Shown piece by piece: positions 51,310 through 60,476 of a DNA stretch of 64,000 nt. The stretch comes from Pseudolabrys sp. (GTDB taxonomy: Bacteria; Pseudomonadota; Alphaproteobacteria; Rhizobiales; Xanthobacteraceae), in contig JAHBZF010000003.1 of assembly GCA_019635575.1 (NCBI GenBank), forward strand, positions 1-64,000. Direction: 5' to 3'. The notes below the pieces were generated by a model. The model saw nothing but the letters and a program-made list of their open reading frames with translations. It had not been told where the DNA came from and did not search any database. The translations under genes and the position numbers were made by a program. How positions within the stretch are numbered: position 1 is the first letter of the stretch; each line of letters begins with the position of its first letter.

Positions 51310-52251
51310 TTATGGTTTGCCGGCCGGTGCGCTCGCTGCGCGCGGCACATAGCCAAGCTGGGCCTGGCGCAGGAAATCCGGGGTCGGCGGCAGGCCCCAG
51401 CCTTCGCGCTGCTTGGTGCCGTCCCAGACTTTCGGGAATTGCGGCCGGTCTTCGTGCCACGGACGCGGCTCGAAGAAACCGCGCTCCTCGTCGAGCACGC
51501 GGTCGAGCTCGGCGAAGAACTCGGTGATGTTGTCGTCGGGATCGCGATGATAAGTTGCGAGGTTGTGGCCGGGCCCGTGCCGCACCGGACCCCAGATCAG
51601 CGGCACGCGTTGACGGCCGAGCAATTCGCAACTGCGGTGCAGATGCGCGGCATCTTTCAGCTCGAACGCGATGTGATGCATGCAGGCGGCATTGCCGCGG
51701 ATGAAGTTCACCGCATGGTGGTCGGCGTTGCAGCGCAGGAACACGAAGAATTCGCTGATCCAGTCGGAGACGCGGAAGCCGAGCACCTTTTGGTAGAATT
51801 CCGCCATTGCCGCCGGATCCGGAACGACGAAGGCGAGATGGCCGAGCTTGAGCGCGGCGGAATCGTTGCGTGCCGCTGCCGGCATGTCGAGGAACTGCGA
51901 CTGCGTGAACAGTTCGAGGAGCGTTCCTTTCGGGTCGGTGAAGGCGACGGTCTGTCCGACGCCCGGCAGCGAGTCATTGCGCAGATCGCTTTTCAAGCCC
52001 ATTGCGGCGAGCTGTTTCTGCGCATCCTTCAAATCGAGCGACGGCGAGGCTTCGAAGGCGATGCGCTTGCAGCCCTGTTCGCTACCCTTTTTCAGCACGA
52101 TCGCCAACTGGCCGACGCCGGTGGCGAGGTAAGCGGCGTTGCCGTCGCGCGCGACGGGTGTCAGGCCGACGACCTCGTGGTAATAGTCGATCTGCCGGTC
52201 GAGATCCGGCGTCTCGAACGTTGCATGTCCGATGCGTTTGGCCTGGATCAT
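51310..52251 (-). CDS. Two-domain VOC extradiol ring-cleavage dioxygenase (BphC/C23O-like)
   Basis: 313 residues from ATG 52251, overlapping the FAH stop by four bases. Two VOC modules; the second carries the iron ligands in LGHLAFVVPD (His, about 138), MHHIAFEL (His, about 200) and NITEFFAEL (Glu, about 255). Family: type I extradiol dioxygenases cleaving catechols next to the hydroxyls. It is a second, unrelated extradiol enzyme in the window and its substrate must differ from that of the MhpB-like protein. Followed by the FAH-family hydrolase, which would act on the product. Confidence 0.88.
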   Translation of the reverse strand: MIQAKRIGHATFETPDLDRQIDYYHEVVGLTPVARDGNAAYLATGVGQLAIVLKKGSEQGCKRIAFEASPSLDLKDAQKQLAAMGLKSDLRNDSLPGVGQTVAFTDPKGTLLELFTQSQFLDMPAAARNDSAALKLGHLAFVVPDPAAMAEFYQKVLGFRVSDWISEFFVFLRCNADHHAVNFIRGNAACMHHIAFELKDAAHLHRSCELLGRQRVPLIWGPVRHGPGHNLATYHRDPDDNITEFFAELDRVLDEERGFFEPRPWHEDRPQFPKVWDGTKQREGWGLPPTPDFLRQAQLGYVPRAASAPAGKP

Positions 52252-53222
52252 GTCCGGGCTCCCGTCTTTGGAATCAGAATGGATTTCAAATCGCTCTGCG
52301 GCGCCGCCACGACCGGATTGGTCAGCGTACCGATGTGTTCGATGCTGGCGCTGACGGTGTCGCCGGCTTTCAGGAAGATTCCGTAGCCGAGACCGACGCC
52401 GTTCGGCGTGCCGGTGGCGATCACATCGCCGGGATTGAGCGCGAGGATCGACGACAGATAGGAAATCTGTTCGGCGACATTGAAAATCATGTTGCCCGCG
52501 GTGTCGTCCTGCATGGTCTTGCCGTTCAGCGTCAGGCTGAGGCGCAGCTTCTGCGGATCGCCGACGGCGGAGGCGGGGACGATCCACGGCCCGAGCGGGC
52601 CGAAGGTGTCGAAGCTCTTGCCCTGAAACCAGTCGAATTTGAACGGGAAGTCGTTCCGGCGGGTCAGGTCGCGCGCGCTGATATCGTTGAACACCGTGTA
52701 GCCGGCAACGTGCTCGAGCGCCTGCGCCACCGGAATATTGCGGCCGCCGCGGCCGATCACCGCCGCAAGCTCCACTTCCCAGTCGATGCGCTCGGCCATC
52801 GGCGGCAGCACGATCGATTCGCCGGGGCCGATGACGCTGCTGGACGCCTTGATGAACATGTAGGGCGCGCTGTCGGCCTTGCCGGCGAGCACGGTGCCCA
52901 TCTCATTGGCATGCTCGATGTAATTGGACGCGGCGGCAAAGATGCGTGCCGGCCGGTAGGGCGCGGCGAAGCGGCTGGCGTCCGGCGTCGGCGCGAGGCC
53001 TTCGCGTTCGGTTTCGGCGCGCTTGGCCAAAGCCACGATATCGGCCTCCAGCGCGGGCCAGGATTCCATCACCCGTGCGAGGCCGGCAGCGGCCGCTGTC
53101 GCGACGGCGGGACGGGAGGCCAGTTGAGCAAGTTGCTGCAGGTCGAACATGCCGCGCTCGACCAGCAGCACCGGCCGATCGCCGGTCCCCGAGCGGTAAC
53201 TGCCAAGCGCAAACCAGGACAC
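52248..53222 (-). CDS. Fumarylacetoacetate hydrolase-family protein
   Basis: 324 residues from GTG 53222, preceded by GAGG six bases upstream. C-terminal FAH domain from about residue 100: SAPYMFIKASSSVIGPGESI, metal acids in DWEVELAAVIGRGGRNIPV, and the end LNPGDVIATGTPNGVGLGYG. The N-terminal 90 residues are the FAH N-domain. Coupled to the extradiol dioxygenase by ATGA overlap, so a hydratase, decarboxylase or hydrolase acting on the meta-cleavage product is likely. A 287-base divergent region separates it from the VOC gene. Confidence 0.9.
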   Translation of the reverse strand: MSWFALGSYRSGTGDRPVLLVERGMFDLQQLAQLASRPAVATAAAAGLARVMESWPALEADIVALAKRAETEREGLAPTPDASRFAAPYRPARIFAAASNYIEHANEMGTVLAGKADSAPYMFIKASSSVIGPGESIVLPPMAERIDWEVELAAVIGRGGRNIPVAQALEHVAGYTVFNDISARDLTRRNDFPFKFDWFQGKSFDTFGPLGPWIVPASAVGDPQKLRLSLTLNGKTMQDDTAGNMIFNVAEQISYLSSILALNPGDVIATGTPNGVGLGYGIFLKAGDTVSASIEHIGTLTNPVVAAPQSDLKSILIPKTGART

Positions 53223-53246
53223 CGTGACCTCACTGCGTCGAAAGAA

Positions 53247-53443
53247 GTATGTGCATACACAAATAGAATTTGCGTATACCTGTCAACACCAAACGGAATG
53301 GGGACAGGGAAGGCCCGTTTTATCGGCAAAAATCCAGAATATGTCGTGGGTCCGGTTCCGCCCCGATCGCCGTTGGCGCGTCTCTCGGTTGCGTCTCTCG
53401 GGAGATTTCGCTATTTATGTATGCACGGATCGCTATTGTGCAT
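53247..53443. promoter_or_regulatory. Divergent control region with repeated GTGCATACA elements
   Basis: GTATGTGCATAC (53247-53258) forms a 5-base-arm inverted repeat close to the FAH start. The element GTGCATACA occurs at 53251-53259 and, inverted, at 53418-53426 (TGTATGCAC); a third TGTGCAT is at 53437-53443, which pairs with the second as ATGCAC-N11-GTGCAT. These are plausible operators for the GntR regulator encoded at 54953 or another factor. Otherwise the 287-base gap shows no gene. Confidence 0.45.
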
Positions 53444-53509
53444 TCCAAACGCGCCGCGCCGGCGCTGAAACCCACCCGTGCCGTCCCGGCGCGGCAACCG
53501 GAGAGTCCC

Positions 53510-53932
53510 ATGGCAAAGATGCGTCATATCGCCATCTCGGTGAAAGACCCCGAAGCGGCCGCCCGCTTCTTCGAGCAGGCGTTCGGCATGACCCGCGCCG
53601 GCAAAGCGATGCGCGGCGTCTACATGACCGATGGTGTCATCAATATCGCGCTGCTGAATTTTGGCGACGAGCCGGTGCCGGGCTTCGAGACCCAGAAGGG
53701 CTATGAGGGTCTGATCCATTTCGGCATGTGGGTCGATGACGTCGAGGAAGCGGACCGCAAGGTGAAGGAAGCCGGCGGCTCCTACATGGCCGGCCGTCAT
53801 GAGAAGGATCCGAACGTTTTCTACGAGGTGAAATACAAGACGCCGGAAGGCATCGTCTTCGACATCACCCAGAACGGCTGGAAGGGCGCGGTGAAGGATG
53901 TCGTTCCGGCGAAATCCGAGCGCGCGGCCTGA
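53510..53932 (+). CDS. VOC-superfamily protein (glyoxalase/bleomycin-resistance-like)
   Basis: 140 residues from ATG 53510 (GGAGAG upstream); longer in-frame extension rejected. RHIAISVKDPEAAARFFEQA, a metal-ligand candidate in GLIHFGMWVDDVEEAD and the final acid near TPEGIVFDITQNGWKG fit the single VOC module that dimerises to make one metal site. Function unknown; homologues often sit in aromatic or lactonase loci. First gene of a plus-strand run with the hydroxyacid dehydrogenase. Confidence 0.86.
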   Translation: MAKMRHIAISVKDPEAAARFFEQAFGMTRAGKAMRGVYMTDGVINIALLNFGDEPVPGFETQKGYEGLIHFGMWVDDVEEADRKVKEAGGSYMAGRHEKDPNVFYEVKYKTPEGIVFDITQNGWKGAVKDVVPAKSERAA

Positions 53933-53954
53933 TCTGACGCACAGCAGCCTGAAT

Positions 53955-54890
53955 ATGCGGCCCGGAAAGGTTCTCGTTCTCATTCCGCTATCGGCGGAGT
54001 GCGTCACGGCGTTGCAGGACACCTACGACACACTGGTCTCGCCGAAAGGCTGGCCGGAGGCCGACGTGGCCCGCGACGGCGCGACGATCCGCGCGGTGGT
54101 GACCAACGGTTCGCGCGGCTTGTCGGCGGTGGAAATGGCGGCCCTGCCGGCGCTGGAACTGATCGCCTGCTATGGCGCCGGTCATGAGAATGTCGACCTT
54201 GCCGCCGCACGGCAACGCGGCATCGCCGTCACCAGCGCGCCGGGCGCCAACAGCGACACCGTCGCGGACCATGCGCTCGGTCTGATGCTGGCGGTGGCGC
54301 GCGACATTCCCGCGCGCGACCGCGCGGTGCGGGCAGGTGGCTGGGATGCGATCCGGGGCGCGCGGCCGACGCTCACCGGCGCGACACTGGGCTTGCTTGG
54401 CCTCGGGCAGATCGGTGCGCGAATCGCCAGGCGGGCGGCAGCCTTCGACATGCGCGTCGTCTATCACACGCCCAAGGCGAAGCCTGATGTTCCCTGGGCC
54501 TATGCGGCGACGCCGGCGGCGCTGGCGGAACAGAGTGACTTTCTGGTGCTGGCCTGTCCGGGCGGCCCGGCGACACGGCATGTGGTCGATGCCGGGGTTC
54601 TGGCGGCGCTGGGGCGCGGTGGATTCCTGATCAATGTGGCACGCGGCAGCGTCGTCGACAGCGCGGCGCTGCTTGCGGCGCTCTCGGCGCGAACCATCGC
54701 CGGGGCCGGACTGGACGTGTGGGATGGAGAGCCGGATTTCCCGCCAGCGTTGCTGCAATCGCCGCTGGTGGTGCTCACCCCGCATATGTCCGGCCGGTCG
54801 CCGGAGGCATTCCGCTATCAGAACAAGCTTCTGTTGAGTAATCTCGCGGCGGTCTTTACCCAAAAGCCGTTGCAGGCTCTCGTCGGCTGA
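53955..54890 (+). CDS. D-isomer-specific 2-hydroxyacid dehydrogenase (NAD(P))
   Basis: 311 residues from ATG 53955. NAD motif LGLLGLGQIGARIARRAAAF (GxGxxG, about residue 145), active-site Arg in LINVARGSVVDSAALL, Glu in DVWDGEPDFPPAL and His in LTPHMSGRSPEAF. Complete glyoxylate/hydroxypyruvate reductase-type length. Reduces a 2-oxoacid or oxidises a 2-hydroxyacid; substrate unknown. It lies 22 bases after the VOC gene and 62 bases before the GntR gene. Confidence 0.93.
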   Translation: MRPGKVLVLIPLSAECVTALQDTYDTLVSPKGWPEADVARDGATIRAVVTNGSRGLSAVEMAALPALELIACYGAGHENVDLAAARQRGIAVTSAPGANSDTVADHALGLMLAVARDIPARDRAVRAGGWDAIRGARPTLTGATLGLLGLGQIGARIARRAAAFDMRVVYHTPKAKPDVPWAYAATPAALAEQSDFLVLACPGGPATRHVVDAGVLAALGRGGFLINVARGSVVDSAALLAALSARTIAGAGLDVWDGEPDFPPALLQSPLVVLTPHMSGRSPEAFRYQNKLLLSNLAAVFTQKPLQALVG

Positions 54891-54952
54891 CGGCCTCCGT
54901 GTCTGGCCTGGTCACGGGAGTGCTTCGGCAGATCGCGGTCCGCGGAGACGAG

Positions 54953-55597
54953 ATGACGACAACCACCAGCGTCAATCGCATCTACAAGTCGATTGCCGAA
55001 CAGATCATCACCGGCAATCTGCAGCCCGGCGAAAAGCTGGAAGAGAAGGTGCTGGCCAGCCGCTTCGGCGTGTCGCGGACGCCGATCCGCGAGGCATTGC
55101 GGGAACTCAGCGCGCGCGGGCTGATCAATCTCATTCCCCGCCGTGGCGGCATGGTCGCCGAGATCGGGCTCGAGCGGCTGTCCGATATGCTTGACGCCGA
55201 ATGCGAACTGGAGGGGCTGTGCGCGCGGCTTGCCGCCATGCGCATGACCGCGCTGGAGAAGGGCCAGTTGCGCGATCTACACGATCGCTCGCGCCCGGTG
55301 GCGGAGCAACAGGACGGCGCCGCCTATCTGCTCATGAACCAGGAATTTCATGATCTGATCTGCGCCGGCGCGCACAATGAGACGCTCGCGGATACGACGC
55401 GCGCGCTGCGCGAGCGGCTCAGCCCGTTCCGTCAGTCGCAGGCCGAGGAACAGGGGCGTCGCTTGCTGCGCTCGGTCGAGGAGCACGACGCCATTGTCGA
55501 GGCGATCGCGCGCGGCGACGGCAATGCGGCCTATGAAGCCATGCGCGCGCACAATGCGCGGCTCGGGACGGGCGTGCTGAAATTATTGCGTCGCTGA
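54953..55597 (+). CDS. GntR-family transcriptional regulator (FadR/FCD type)
   Basis: 214 residues from ATG 54953 (GGAGACG upstream). Winged helix at about 8-70: IYKSIAEQIITGNLQPGEKL and RFGVSRTPIREALRELSARG. FCD effector domain follows at about 80-205 with the helical bundle (DRSRPVAEQQDGAAYLLMN, HDLICAG, VEEHDAIVEAIARGDG). Senses a small carboxylate. Its stop codon shares bases with the next start (TGATG), so it is translationally coupled to the MBL-fold gene. Confidence 0.94.
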   Translation: MTTTTSVNRIYKSIAEQIITGNLQPGEKLEEKVLASRFGVSRTPIREALRELSARGLINLIPRRGGMVAEIGLERLSDMLDAECELEGLCARLAAMRMTALEKGQLRDLHDRSRPVAEQQDGAAYLLMNQEFHDLICAGAHNETLADTTRALRERLSPFRQSQAEEQGRRLLRSVEEHDAIVEAIARGDGNAAYEAMRAHNARLGTGVLKLLRR

Positions 55598-56499
55598 TGC
55601 AACACGATCATTCCGGCTGCTGGACCTTCGGCGATACGTCGCTGACCCGCATTGTCGAATCCGAAGAACCGCTGCTGTCGCCGTTCGAGATCTATCCCGA
55701 CTGCACGCAGGCGCATCTCGACGCGAACCGGAATCTCCTGACGCCGCATTTCTTCGATGCGCAGCGTCAACTTCTGACGATCACCATTCAGAGCTTCCTG
55801 ATCCGCAGCGGCGGCAAGACCATCCTTGTGGATTCCTGCAGCGGCAATCACAAGCCCCGGCAGCGGCCTTTCTTCCATCAGCGCGACTGGCCGTGGCTCG
55901 AACGGCTCGCGGCGGCGGGCGTGCGGCCGGAGGACATCGATGTGGTGATGTGCTCGCATCTGCACGTCGATCACGTCGGCTGGAACACGAGGCGGGACGA
56001 CGGGCGCTGGGTACCGACATTCCCCAACGCGCGCTATCTGATCTCGCAGCGGGAGTGGGACTATTGGCGGTCGGCGCCGGGTATCGCTGCGCTCGCGCGT
56101 ACCGGCGATTTCATCACCGACAGCGTTTTGCCCATCATTCAGTCGGGGCATGCCGAACTGATCGAGGACCGGCGCGGCTTCTCCGATGTGATCGCCATCG
56201 AGCCGGCGCATGGTCACACGCCAGGGCACTTCGTGGTCCGTCTGTCGGGCGGCGGACGCGAGGCGGTGTTGAGCGGCGACGTGATGCACTCGCGCCTGCA
56301 GCTTCGCTATCCGGACTGGAGCACGCGGTTCTGTATCGATCCGGATGCGGCGCGGGTGACGCGCAAACAATTCCTGGCGGATCATTGCGACCGCGATGTG
56401 CTGGTGTTTCCCGCGCATTTTCCGACGCCGACGGCGGGTTTCGTCCGGCGTGACGGCGATCACTACGCTTTCGAATTCGTCGCGTCCGACGCGACCTGA
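55597..56499 (+). CDS. Metallo-beta-lactamase-fold hydrolase
   Basis: 300 residues from ATG 55597 (TGATG overlap with the GntR gene). Zinc motif CSHLHVDHVGW (HxHxDH, about residue 118-123), later ligands in IEPAHGHTPGHFVV (His), LSGDVMHS (Asp) and VFPAHFPTPTAG (His). It resembles the quorum-quenching lactonase/alkylsulfatase-like single-domain MBL hydrolases. Substrate unknown, likely a lactone or ester in the pathway of this island. Confidence 0.92.
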   Translation: MQHDHSGCWTFGDTSLTRIVESEEPLLSPFEIYPDCTQAHLDANRNLLTPHFFDAQRQLLTITIQSFLIRSGGKTILVDSCSGNHKPRQRPFFHQRDWPWLERLAAAGVRPEDIDVVMCSHLHVDHVGWNTRRDDGRWVPTFPNARYLISQREWDYWRSAPGIAALARTGDFITDSVLPIIQSGHAELIEDRRGFSDVIAIEPAHGHTPGHFVVRLSGGGREAVLSGDVMHSRLQLRYPDWSTRFCIDPDAARVTRKQFLADHCDRDVLVFPAHFPTPTAGFVRRDGDHYAFEFVASDAT

Positions 56500-56621
56500 G
56501 GCCGGGGCGCTGACCGACAAACCATCCTGCGCTCTGAGGCAAGACCCCGCGACGCCTGCTCTCCTACGGTGGACGCACGCGCCGTTCGGGCGCGCGCGAC
56601 CCGTTGGAAAGTGCCGGTGCC

Positions 56622-57476
56622 ATGACGAAAACTGATCTTCCCGAATTGAAGCGCGTGACCATCAACGGCCCGACCGCCGATCTCGCCGGGCTTGTCATTG
56701 GCTATCGCGAAGCGGGGCCGGCGAACGGTATTCCCATCGTCTGCATGCACGGCATCGGCTCCAATTCGTCCGGCTATCGCGCGCAGCTCGCCGGCCTGTC
56801 GGACACCTTTCATGTGTTCTCCTGGGATGCGCCCGGCTACGGCGTATCATCGCAACTGCCGTGGTCCGAGCCGCGGCCGGAAAGCTATGCTGACGCGCTT
56901 GCCGGTTTCATCGATGCGCTCAAGCTCGATCGCATCATCGTCATCGGCAGTTCGTTCGGCGGTGTGATCGCCGCCGCATTTGCCGCTCGTTATCCGCAGC
57001 GCGTGCGTGGCGCGGTGCTCTCGGCGCCGGCGGCCGGCCTGTCGCGGCAGCCGGCGGACAAGCGCCGCGCGGCGCTGGAAGGCCGCATCGGCGACATGGC
57101 GAAACTCGGCCCGGAAGGTGTCGCCAAGGCGCGCTCGGTCGCGCTGGTCGCGCCCGGCTCGCCGCCGGAAATCGTCGCAGCGGCCGAGCGGCTGGTCGCG
57201 TCGGTACACCCCGAAGGTTATGCGCAGGCAGCGCACACGCTCGACATGGCGGACACCATCGCCGTCGCGCCGAAAATTCCCGGTCCGACCATGGTGGTGG
57301 TCGGCGAGAAGGACATCGTCACGCCGGCCGACACATGCGCGCGGCCGATCCATGCCCGATTGCACAACGGCCGGCTGGAAGTACTGCCGGGTATCGGCCA
57401 TCTGGTGAAGCTGGAAGCGCCCGATACTTTCAATAAACTGGTGCGCGACTTCGCCAACAGCCTGCCGCGCGCCTGA
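56622..57476 (+). CDS. Alpha/beta hydrolase
   Basis: 284 residues from ATG 56622; TTG 56604 was rejected. Oxyanion segment CMHGIGSNSSGYRAQ, nucleophile elbow VIGSSFGGVIAA (Ser), acid in VVGEKDIVTP and His in GIGHLVKLEAP: full triad. Similar to ring-cleavage-product or ester hydrolases of the same fold; substrate unknown. It lies between the MBL-fold gene and the amidohydrolase on the same strand (28 bases to the latter). Confidence 0.9.
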   Translation: MTKTDLPELKRVTINGPTADLAGLVIGYREAGPANGIPIVCMHGIGSNSSGYRAQLAGLSDTFHVFSWDAPGYGVSSQLPWSEPRPESYADALAGFIDALKLDRIIVIGSSFGGVIAAAFAARYPQRVRGAVLSAPAAGLSRQPADKRRAALEGRIGDMAKLGPEGVAKARSVALVAPGSPPEIVAAAERLVASVHPEGYAQAAHTLDMADTIAVAPKIPGPTMVVVGEKDIVTPADTCARPIHARLHNGRLEVLPGIGHLVKLEAPDTFNKLVRDFANSLPRA

Positions 57477-57504
57477 GCGGCGGGAGAGCCGCAAGGGAAG
57501 CCTC

Positions 57505-59013
57505 ATGTCGTCGCCGCGCCTGCTCTTGAAAGGCGGCCGGGTTCTCGACCTCGATCGCGATCCGCACCATCCGGCCGTCGCCGATGTGCTGATCGTCGAC
57601 GGGCGAATCGCGGCGATTGGCGCGGTGCCGGACGAGGTTGGCGCGGCGCCGCCCGAGACCATTGATCTCGGCGGCAAGCTGGTCGTGCCGGGCTTCGTCA
57701 ACGCGCATTATCATTCGCACGATATTTTCCTGAAGGGCTGCTTCGATCCCTCGGTGCTGGAGTTCTGGGCGCTGAACGCGTTGCCGCGCGCCTATCCGCC
57801 GCGCAGCGACGAGGAAATCCGCCTCCGCACGCTGCTTGGCGCGGTGGAGTGCATTCGCGGCGGCATTACCACCGTGCAGGACATGCTGACGCTGTATCCG
57901 CTCACGGCGGAGCAGGTCGATGTGGTGAAGAGTGCCTATGATGCGGCCGGATTGCGCGCCATCCTTGGCCTGCAGGTCGGCGACATGTCGCCGCTCGATA
58001 CCGTACCCTATTGGCGCGAGACGATTCCGCCCGAACTGCAGCCGACCTTGATGGGCGGCCCGCCGGTTGCCGGCCCCGACCCGGTCGCCGTCATGAACGA
58101 GGTGTTCGCGCGGCGCGATCCGGCCTCGCTGGTGCGTTGGGCGGTGTCGCCATCGAGCCCGGAGCGGTGCAGTCGGCCACTGCTGGAAAAACTCGCGGAT
58201 GTCGCGCGCAGGTTCGATCTTCCGGTCTATGCGCATATCTACATTTCGCGGGCTGAGGCTTTGACGGCGCGGCGGATGTTCGGCGACTTCAACGGCTCGA
58301 TGATCGACTATCTCGACGCGGTCGGGCTGCTCGGGCCGAAACTGACGCTGGCGCATGGCGTCTGGCTCGACCGGCGGGAGATCGACAGGATCGCCGCCGC
58401 TGGCGTGAGCGTCGTGCTCAACATGTTAAGCAATCTGAAGACCAAGAACGGCGTCGCGCCGATCCGGCCGATGCTGGCGGCCGGCATCAATCTCGCGCTC
58501 GGCTGCGACAATTGCAGTTGCTCGGACGCGCAGAACATCTTTCAGGCGATGAAGCTCTATACCTTCCTCGCCGCCGTCAGCGATCCGACCGAAGGCCCGC
58601 CCGATGCGGCCGATGCGCTGCGTGCCGCGACCATGGCCGGTGCGCGCACGGCGGGCTTGCAGGACCGGATCGGCGCGCTGCGCATCGGCATGCGCGCCGA
58701 CATCACCGTGATCGACACCGACGATCCGGTCTATCAGCCGTTCAACAGCGCCGCGCGGCAGATCGTTTACGGGGAGGGCGGCCGCGCCGTGACCACCGTC
58801 ATCGTCGATGGCCGCGTGGTCATGCGCGACCGGGTGATCCAGACTGTCGACGAAGCGGCGCTGCGGACGGAACTGGCGCGCATCGTGCCGGGCTTTCGCG
58901 CTGACGCCGACAAGGTTTTCGCGCGGACCGCACGGCTGCGGCCCTATATCCTCGAGGCCGACAAGCGCATCTGGCGCGAGGATGTCGGCATCGATCGTTA
59001 TCTCAGTCGCTAG
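57505..59013 (+). CDS. Amidohydrolase-family protein (ATZ/TRZ/cytosine-deaminase-like)
   Basis: 502 residues. TIM-barrel amidohydrolase: HxH in FVNAHYHSHDIFLKG (about residue 70), later His in VYAHIYISRAEALTARR and LAHGVWLDRRE, Asp in LGCDNCSCSDAQNIF, so one-metal site residues are all visible. Similar in layout to hydroxydechloroatrazine and guanine/8-oxoguanine deaminases. Substrate unknown; an N-containing compound is likely. Its stop is three bases from the convergent liv-type ABC operon. Confidence 0.9.
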   Translation: MSSPRLLLKGGRVLDLDRDPHHPAVADVLIVDGRIAAIGAVPDEVGAAPPETIDLGGKLVVPGFVNAHYHSHDIFLKGCFDPSVLEFWALNALPRAYPPRSDEEIRLRTLLGAVECIRGGITTVQDMLTLYPLTAEQVDVVKSAYDAAGLRAILGLQVGDMSPLDTVPYWRETIPPELQPTLMGGPPVAGPDPVAVMNEVFARRDPASLVRWAVSPSSPERCSRPLLEKLADVARRFDLPVYAHIYISRAEALTARRMFGDFNGSMIDYLDAVGLLGPKLTLAHGVWLDRREIDRIAAAGVSVVLNMLSNLKTKNGVAPIRPMLAAGINLALGCDNCSCSDAQNIFQAMKLYTFLAAVSDPTEGPPDAADALRAATMAGARTAGLQDRIGALRIGMRADITVIDTDDPVYQPFNSAARQIVYGEGGRAVTTVIVDGRVVMRDRVIQTVDEAALRTELARIVPGFRADADKVFARTARLRPYILEADKRIWREDVGIDRYLSR

Positions 59014-59016
59014 TTA

Positions 59017-59733
59017 TCAAACGCCGAGATAGCGATGGCGCAGCTCGGTGTCGCCGCGCAACTGCTCCGGCGTCGTCTCCAGCGCGACCTTGCCCTTGTC
59101 CATGAGATAGATGCGGTCGGCGAGCGCGAGTGCGAAGCTGATGCGCTGCTCGACGATCAGCAGCGTCACGCCATCGTCGTGCAGGGTACGCAGTACGCCC
59201 TGCAATTCCTTCACCAGCCGCGGCGACAGGCCCTCGGTCGGTTCGTCGAGCAGGATCAGGCCCGGATTGCTGACCAAGGCACGCGCGGTGACCAGCATCT
59301 GCTGCTCGCCACCGGACAGGGTTTCGGAGCGCTGCGTGCGTCGCTCGCGCAGGCGGGGGAAGACATCATAGGCGCGCTCGACCGGCCAAGCGGGTCGTGT
59401 GCTGCCGGCGGGACGCTCGCGCATGGCGATGGTGAGGGTTTCCTCCACCGTCAGCGAGCGGAAGATACGCCGGCCCTGCGGCACCAGCGCGAGGCCGCGC
59501 TGCATCACCTTGTCCGGTGCGAGCCCCGAGATCGTGTCCCCGGCATAACTGATGCGTCCGCGGGTCGCCGGCGTGAAGCCGACGATGGAGCGGATCAGGG
59601 TGGTCTTGCCGACGCCGTTGCGGCCGAGCACGGCGACGGTTTCGCCGGCGTTCACCGTCAGCGACAGGCCCTGCAGGATATAGCTGTCGCCGTAGTAGGT
59701 GTGGATGTCGTCGATCTGCAACGCGGGCATCAT
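59017..59733 (-). CDS. livF: Branched-chain amino-acid-type ABC transporter ATP-binding protein
   Basis: 238 residues. Walker A GRNGVGKTTLIRSIV, signature LSGGEQQMLVTARALV, Walker B GLILLDEPTEGLSP, H-loop IVEQRI. LivF length and the LPQGRRIF-type QGRRIFRSLTVEETL identify the second ATPase of the HAAT family. Overlaps the livG stop by four bases. Last gene of the operon (livK, H, M, G, F order on the minus strand). Substrate may be a non-amino-acid compound of this island. Confidence 0.94.
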   Translation of the reverse strand: MMPALQIDDIHTYYGDSYILQGLSLTVNAGETVAVLGRNGVGKTTLIRSIVGFTPATRGRISYAGDTISGLAPDKVMQRGLALVPQGRRIFRSLTVEETLTIAMRERPAGSTRPAWPVERAYDVFPRLRERRTQRSETLSGGEQQMLVTARALVSNPGLILLDEPTEGLSPRLVKELQGVLRTLHDDGVTLLIVEQRISFALALADRIYLMDKGKVALETTPEQLRGDTELRHRYLGV

Positions 59734-60476
59734 GCGTCGGCCTCGCCGAAATAGATCGACTGGATTTCCGCGTTGTTGCGGATCGCCTCCGCGTCGCCGT
59801 CGGCGATCACCCGGCCCTGGCTCATGATGGTGAACCGTTCGCCGATCTCGAAGGCGACATCCATGTCATGTTCGATCACCAGCACCGTCACGTCGCGGCC
59901 GAGCGATTTCACCAGTGCCACCACGTTCTCGGTTTCCGCCGTCGACAGACCGGCGGTCGGCTCGTCGAGCAGCAGCACGCGCGGCTGCCGCGCCAGCGCC
60001 ATGGCGATTTCGAGCTTGCGCTGCTCGCCATAGGACAGATCGCGCACGGTGGCGCGTCGCGTGTCGGTCAGCCGCCAGTCGGTCAGCACTTGTTTGACGC
60101 GCCGGGTGGTATCGGCGATATCCGAGGCCGCACGCCAGATGGTGTAGCGGTCCGGCAGGGTGCCCTGCACGGCGAGATAGACGTTTTCCTCCACCGTCAA
60201 TGCGGAGAACAGCGAGGTGATCTGGAACGTGCGGGCGATGCCGGCATGCGCCCGCTGATAAGGACCGAGCCGGGTCACATCGCGGCCGAACAGGGCAATG
60301 CGCCCCTGCTTCGGGCGAAGCTGGCCGCCGATCATGTTGAACAGGGTGGTCTTGCCGGCCCCGTTCGGGCCGAGCATCACGCGGCGCTCGCCTTCCGCCA
60401 CGGTCAGATTGACGTCGCTGACGGCCTTCACGCCACCGAAATTGATCGAGATGTTGTCGAGCGCCAGCGCGGTCAT
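59730..60476 (-). CDS. livG: Branched-chain amino-acid-type ABC transporter ATP-binding protein
   Basis: 248 residues from ATG 60476, overlapping the livM stop (ATGA). Walker A GPNGAGKTTLFNMIGGQLRP, IARTFQITSLFSALTVEENV is the LivG-specific segment, signature LSYGEQRKLEIAMAL (Tyr replacing Gly is usual in LivG), Walker B LLLDEPTAGLSTAE. First ATPase of the HAAT importer. Confidence 0.94.
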   Translation of the reverse strand: MTALALDNISINFGGVKAVSDVNLTVAEGERRVMLGPNGAGKTTLFNMIGGQLRPKQGRIALFGRDVTRLGPYQRAHAGIARTFQITSLFSALTVEENVYLAVQGTLPDRYTIWRAASDIADTTRRVKQVLTDWRLTDTRRATVRDLSYGEQRKLEIAMALARQPRVLLLDEPTAGLSTAETENVVALVKSLGRDVTVLVIEHDMDVAFEIGERFTIMSQGRVIADGDAEAIRNNAEIQSIYFGEADA

